Shown here piece by piece: positions 32,901 through 64,000 of a DNA stretch of 64,000 nucleotides. Position numbers and translations under genes: made by a program. A model generated the notes under the pieces. The model did no database searches. It was not told where the DNA came from and worked only from the letters and a program-made list of their open reading frames with translations. Origin of the DNA: Cristatella mucedo (Eukaryota; Bryozoa; Phylactolaemata; Cristatellidae); assembly GCA_009760855.2 (NCBI GenBank), contig WPIO01000007.1:2443501-2507500 (forward strand), given 5' to 3'. Each line of letters starts with the position of its first letter. Positions within the stretch are counted from its first letter, which is position 1.

Positions 32901-33100
32901 ATGGGCAAACTTAGTGTCGCCTAAATATTGGAAGATATTACTCCCAAGATGGGTTCGGTTAGCATCACACCTCCCCCCCCCCCCCCCCCCGTGACTTCTG
33001 CCAGTAACCTAGGTGCATTATTCCAAAAAGACCTGTAATTAAATGAGCACATTGCCTCCACTGTTGAGTCGGCCTACGGCCAAAAGAGACATAAAAGCAC
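32900..33100 (+). mobile_element. L2-like LINE fragment
   Basis: AACCTAGGTGCATTATTCCA, AAAGACCTGTAATTAAATGA and CACTGTTGAGTCGGCCTA match the ARNLGVIFQ-DL-LDEHI-STV-SAY region of the RT ORF. A run of 19 C bases (32972-32990) interrupts it. Confidence 0.65.
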
Positions 33101-33775
33101 CTCTGATCTCTACAAGCAAAATCACTTGCTTTGCACCATTCTTGTTCCTGCTGAGAGGCAAGCCTAGAAGCGTCGAGGCCAATTATGGGGTCATATGACC
33201 CATGCATCAATTCATCGGCTCGATATGGCAGTTTCGCCAGGGCAAGGTAACTGACCCCTGCGGTTGATGCTCCGGAAATTAAAACGTCGCTGGGGTAGCT
33301 CGGCTGAGAAACACCCCATAGCTGAGCAGCGCCCACTTGGGATCAGGAGTGCAGCAGAGGCGCATTCGTGAGTCTTTAAGGTCAAAAACTTACCTGCGCT
33401 ATAGGATACCCTCTCCCTCTCTACTTCACCGAATCCCAATACCTTTGAACATTAGCAGTAGTGGAGCGCTATTGCCGGCACTCATACTCACCAGCGGTCC
33501 GACGGAAACTTTGACAGAGCAAGTACTGTATGTAATTCGCTATGGCAGTAGGGGTCCACTCGTGGGTCGAGAGGTCTTTCGGAGGTGGTACATACAGATG
33601 GTGCACAGTGGTACACGGCAAGATACTTCGATAGCTGGCGAGTACTCACGAAACGATGCCAACACATATCTCAAGCTAGATATCTATTATAATGCTTTTT
33701 CTTCGAACTATGGGTGTGTGGCGAGTTTATGCACTATTTAGTAGTGATGTTAAATTTCGGGGCTCACCTCACCGT

Positions 33776-33801
33776 GACTATGAGTGTGTACACTCATAGT
33801 C
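33776..33801. repeat. Perfect hairpin, 12-bp stem, 2-base spacer
   Basis: GACTATGAGTGT, GT, then ACACTCATAGTC. No neighbouring gene explains it. Confidence 0.85.
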
Positions 33802-33809
33802 GCGTCCAA

Positions 33810-35600
33810 CGCTCCATGTGAGCAAGAAGATTGTATTCGTTGCAGCCGACGGACAGACAGGAAGTACGCAGTCTTTACAAAGTCGAGTGCTATATCGACC
33901 AATGCTGTGATTGGCTGAGGTGTGGTCACGTTATTGGTCGCTAGCCAGGGAAGTAGCAAAACGGCCGAGCGAATCAAACGGCAAGGACGCCGCGCTGCTG
34001 CAGCACCCCCAAGGTTAATAGGGGTTGTCCAGGGTTGCAAACGACCGCAGGTCAGCAAGTGCTTCAGCTCCACGACGCCAACAGGCCTGCACCACAGTAA
34101 CCACATGTGTGTTAACATTTTCGCCTCTCGGTGGAAGAGCCAAGGGTGGAGGCGATCCAAGGGCTCCTTGCTAGCAACCCAATTATCACCCCTGCCTAGC
34201 GAGGAGCACAGAACTAACCTGTGTATTACGCTGTATCCGGTAAAAACTCAGCAAGATTTAGTACCAAAGGTGCATCTAAGGGGCCCCATCGGTAAACTTT
34301 TTGGCACGACCAATAAATAATGTATTGAATCTTTTTTATGGTTATATGGCTTTACTGTCTTCGACAGTGTGAAGTGACGTGCAGTGAAGTGCAAAGTGAC
34401 TTCAAAACTTCGGTGCATCACAGTGCAGTTTTGACTAGAGGCAGAGTTATCTTTGACAGCCGGCAGGTGAAGAATTTTTTGCTTTAACCAACAATTGCTG
34501 TTGCGGCTTGGTTAATGGTTGTATGTGTAGATTGGCTTAGTTTGAATCGTGGCTTTATAAAGAGATTAAATGGTTACAATAAACTAGCTGCACTAAGGTT
34601 AGATTTGCCCCTGACCAAAGGATGATCATAAACCACTTAAGTCACTCTCACGATTCAGCTGCATAGTATTATTATTTTGCAAACAACATTAACACGAGTA
34701 GCGAGTAAGCTTGTAATTGGCAAGGGTTAAATGTTAAAAGTGACAGCACACAACATAACCTGAAACTGTAAGGCAAAAGGTCGATACAGTTTCATAGATA
34801 TGCTAACGACAGAAGAAACCTGGCCACTGGCTGCTAAGGAGATAGCTAGCAAATGGTGGGGGAGAGAGAGAGAGAAAACTGAAAGGAAAATACATGGGTG
34901 GGAAGGTAGGGGTGAGGGGAGTAGGAATTGTTAGTGGACTGGGGGAGAAGAAAAATAAAAGGGGCGTGGAGGTAAACGAGAAGGAATGAAAGAAAGGATC
35001 GAACGACACAGGTGCAGATGACTGAAAGACTCAGAGAGGGGCTACGATGAGACAAGTAATAGGTCACCTCACATTTTGCAGACAGGCTACCAATGCAGCC
35101 ATTGAGTGAATCCTTAGTTGGTAGAATCAGGAGAGCCGGATGTGGAGGATAAGCAGCAGAAGCTGCAGATCGATGGTGGCTGGGGCTGAACTGAACGACT
35201 GGTGGTCCGAAGACTTCGTGCAGTCTATGCACATGCGCGGCAACCTATCCAGCAGCCAATTACAATGCAGACAAAGTTCACAGCAGTCGTCAATTCATAC
35301 CTGCTGAAAGGTTAGGGCCACGGGATGGGAAGGCCGTCTGACACTTCAACATCAAAGACGGTTGAGCTAGGGTGTCGTGCACCATCGGCAAGCTCGCGCC
35401 AAGCGTAGCTCCCAGAACTCGGTGACAGGCTGGCTAGCCGAGGGGAGCAGAGCACGATCTTACATGACTTGTTGCACGATCTCTCACCATTGGCGCTCCG
35501 GGAAAATGTGTGCGTCCATAGCAAGTCCAGGACGATATATTTTTGCCCAACAGCGCCAGTGGTCAGCACAAATCCAAATCAAGGTTGTAACTCTCTGTCT
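33810..35600. other. Intergenic DNA, no gene recognised
   Basis: An AG-rich strand (34850-35000) gives Ser/Pro-rich frames of low complexity. No supported feature. Confidence 0.45.
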
Positions 35601-35609
35601 CTCTCTTTC

Positions 35610-35611
<2 letters not shown>

Positions 35612-35680
<69 letters not shown>
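35612..35680 (+). repeat. (CT)n microsatellite
   Basis: About 69 bases of CT with one TTT interruption, extending loosely back to 35591. Confidence 0.95.
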
Positions 35681-36185
35681 ATTCAACCCTGCTGTCTCAC
35701 AACTAACATACTTCACCCTCATCGAAGGACCCAACCATAAAAATCACATCAAAAGTCTGGCCATAAGCAGACATCAGAGGGCAGTTGCCCATATCAAATA
35801 GTAATTCTGAGGCTCTGCCAACAAGCCACACCCCCGAGATCTAAAAATCATGTGTAAATCGGGGCAACACAACCAAAACAGAAAAGATAGCTCTTCGTGC
35901 AAGCGAAAGCACAACATGGCACTACGTTGTAAGCAACAGGCAGAACAGTTACGCAGGCATCGGCTGTTGGCGATACCTGTAGTTGTCACTCTCGGGTGCA
36001 TTTGTGACAGCCACTCGGAGGAAGGATGCCAGAGCACGACCATTATCGATCAACCGGCCTTGCATGCTGCCAGCTTTTAGAGACCACTGGGGCAAAGCCA
36101 ATGCCCTTTCCACATGATCGGGGAGGGGGGTGGGAGAGGCATGAGCCTCCTCCCTCTCCTCCCACGGCTCCCCCTCCCCGTGTTT

Positions 36186-36289
36186 CGAGGATCTCCATCG
36201 AAGCATCGCTAGGATCTCCATCGTATCGCTAGGATCTCCATCGTAGCATCGCTAGGATCGCTAGAATCTCCATCGTAGCATCGCTAGCG
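36186..36289 (+). repeat. Minisatellite, about 23-bp unit
   Basis: Four to five copies of a unit containing GCTAGGATCTCCATCGTA and GCATC, with one internal deletion. It lies about 0.85 kb past the gene A stop. Confidence 0.85.
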
Positions 36290-36413
36290 GTCGTCACCAC
36301 AGCGCAAAACGGCGGGCAGCAGTTCACACATGTTCGTGCGAGGCATGCAACAAAGCCGAGCTCGGCCAGACCAAACGAGCGCAAATGTTGCCGAGGAGAA
36401 CACGTGAGCTTTC

Positions 36414-36419
36414 TTTATT
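36414..36419 (-). promoter_or_regulatory. Candidate poly(A) signal for gene A
   Basis: AATAAA on the minus strand about 0.7 kb past the gene A stop codon. It is the first canonical hexamer I noticed downstream. It is a six-base match in ordinary sequence, so support is weak. Confidence 0.25.
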
Positions 36420-37136
36420 TGTGAGAGAAAAGCAATTGTGTCATCTCGAGTGTCGCCTAAACGGTCGAGTAAAGAGCACACAATCAAGGCAACGCACCGA
36501 TGCCCGTAAAAGCAGACAATAGAGTAGAACAGTGAGACAAAAATCAGGGCATGTCCTACGCAACTTACATGGCTGCCTTGCTATATGCAAGGATGCAGGC
36601 ACGCACACTGAGCTGCCAGAGAGAGAGGAGTCACGATTTCAGAGCACAACCGTCAACAGACGTGAACGCCTGCTTCAATCGGGCGAGTTATTGTTAGAAA
36701 AATAAAGGGCAAGATTATTTGCTGGGGTACGGTAAGCCTTGATGAGAGCCACAGGGCCAAGCCAAACGCTGAGGAATAAGATGTCCCGATAGAGCAAATC
36801 CGAAGGCATTTAGTAGCAGCGAAGGCCCACTGCCACCGAACGAGGCCGTGCAGCAGAGGCAACACTCTGGCCAACTCGGCTACGCTGCAGCAGCAGTGCT
36901 TCGACAGCAGGTATTAGTGGCCAACGAAGGATGCCGGCCGCTAGAGGACAATGCAGTGAGGGCATGTGTGTGTAAGCATTCGTATGACGGGAAGTGAGCG
37001 CTCCGTTCCGTAAGGTGCATGCTCGTACGGGCTCAGGTGGACACAGAGAAGTCTGACTGACGTCAAAGTCTGGTGCGAGTCCTGGGAGCGTAATCGGCTG
37101 CCAAGCAAGCCGTCAGCAGCGGCCGGTGTGAGGTCC

Positions 37137-62856
<25,720 letters not shown>

Positions 62857-63044
62857 CTGGAAGCGAGACGGCATACAGTTGAATCCGAGGCACCAATAAC
62901 GGCACTCACTTCGATAGGCTGAATGAATGTACGCCTGATGGCAACTGGTCTTGCAAGGCTCGATGATTCTCTCAGCTGAGTCGACGACAAATGACACACT
63001 GACACGCTCGCTGTTGAGAACTTAATACGAGGCTTCATTCATCA

Positions 63045-63118
63045 AGTTACAAAGCACCTGGATACATAGTTAATTCTCTTAGGGCGCTTTAAAAACTATC
63101 TGTTAGCCTTATTATTAA
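63045..63118 (+). mobile_element. SINE/L2 tail fragment
   Basis: CAAAGCACCTGGATACATAG, TTAATTCTCTTAGGGCGCTT, then TTATTATTA. Confidence 0.6.
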
Positions 63119-63119
63119 A

Positions 63120-64000
63120 TGTTTGTAGCCCGAGTTTCCTCCTTAATGCCCACCATTCGGCTTTCATCGCAAGCACCATATGGGCACCCAGCAGCTCAAA
63201 ACTTGAAACTAATTGACTGCACTACCAGCTCAACAGAAAGTGGCGTACCAGCCGGCTTGCCAGCCACAATGTCCGTATCCAGTCCTCCTACGATTGCCCT
63301 GTGGTTTTCAAGGTTTGCTGGATATGGCGCTGGCCGCTGTGGGCCCCACCAACTATCCAAATTCTGATATCATGCTTGGTGCTGCCCAATGAAGCAGAAG
63401 CGAAAGCGTCATTGTGCTGCCTGATGGAGACCACTCTGCTTTGCCGTGAGGGCTCTACATCTGCTGTGCATTATTACTCAAGTCGCCTGTGTCGTGTGTC
63501 AATACACAAATTATTTGCCTTTATTTTATGGACCGCTTGATGTCCTTAACAGTCAAGGTCGAGTATACCCTTGGTAATAATACCCTTGGTAATAAGAACA
63601 GTAACAAAAATAAGACTGTTTTTCAGTGTGCTTGCTGAATTTGCTTCACAGCCAGTATGCCTAGGTGTAACGAGCGATCTCCCCTTGACCTTCAGCAAAA
63701 GCACTCGATGAACTAGAACATATCTATTTATGCAACTCCAGCCCACTGCTGGTTGGCTGGACATCGAGTACCTCATGGCCAATTGAACTCTTCCTTGGCC
63801 ACATGAGTTACGGTAGATCGATGCTGAATTCCAAAAAAAAAAGCAAATAGCAATAGTAACAACAGGCTTTCTTTAACAAGGGCTCACTGAGCCAATAGTT
63901 GTCATTTAGCACTAGTATATATCGAACCTGTTTCTATCAGACTCACTGTTTGCCCTTTCTACGGCATATGTTCTGATGATGGCTGCATCCTGTCCCTGCA
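63120..64000. other. Upstream intron of gene A, nothing recognised
   Basis: No exon for TM1 or TM2 was found, so the 5' exons of gene A should lie to the right of the window. Confidence 0.5.

Noticed and set aside
35377-35801. Ser/Leu-repeat open frames
   Set aside because: Low-complexity translation of the (CT)n tract; no domain or splice support.
36184-36290. CRISPR-like array
   Set aside because: Units are contiguous without unique spacers of constant size; it is a small minisatellite in a eukaryotic genome.

Overview
The window is eukaryotic, almost certainly from an invertebrate animal. The protein-coding signal is a set of short exons with clean splice signals. Introns are large and full of transposons, and there are long dinucleotide microsatellites. 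The species cannot be named from the sequence. Non-LTR retrotransposons of the LINE/L2 type, tRNA-derived SINEs and a SPIN-like hAT element fit a metazoan genome.

The host genes are two full-size ABC exporters of the ABCB1 (MDR/P-glycoprotein) type, head to tail on the minus strand. Gene A (62856 to 37137) enters from beyond the right edge. Its 23 visible exons run from the end of intracellular loop 1 to the stop codon, with both nucleotide-binding domains intact, about 1122 residues. Gene B starts at an ATG at 28001 and runs left. Nine exons (28001 to 18250) are intact and phase-consistent and encode the N-terminus and TM1 to TM6. The NBD1 exons (9453 to 2476) carry frameshifts, a lost splice acceptor and one heavily decayed exon, so gene B looks like a dying copy unless the left end is badly assembled. 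Anything after NBD1 would lie beyond position 1. About 9.1 kb of intergenic DNA (37136 to 28002) separates the genes. Matching exons have the same lengths in both copies, and one segment of about 0.5 kb (8690-9210 versus 55040-55555) is nearly identical including an intron, which suggests gene conversion.

The rest is mobile DNA and simple repeats. At least twenty L2-like LINE fragments fall into two 3'-end subfamilies, one ending in (ATT)n and one in a TAATGTA-type tail. Two kinds of tRNA-derived SINE are present, and one shares its tail with the (ATT)n L2 subfamily. There is a 723-bp solo LTR nested in an L2 copy (52183-52905). A 705-bp DNA transposon with 125-bp terminal inverted repeats (11477-12181) contains a tRNA-like segment. 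A 164-bp SPIN-like hAT element with a perfect 8-bp target duplication lies at 14183-14362. Microsatellites, a minisatellite and two perfect hairpins fill smaller spaces.

Functionally the locus is a tandem multidrug-exporter cluster: one gene apparently functional, one eroding, with repeats that could promote unequal exchange. No CRISPR array, bacterial operon, rRNA gene or clear functional tRNA gene was seen.
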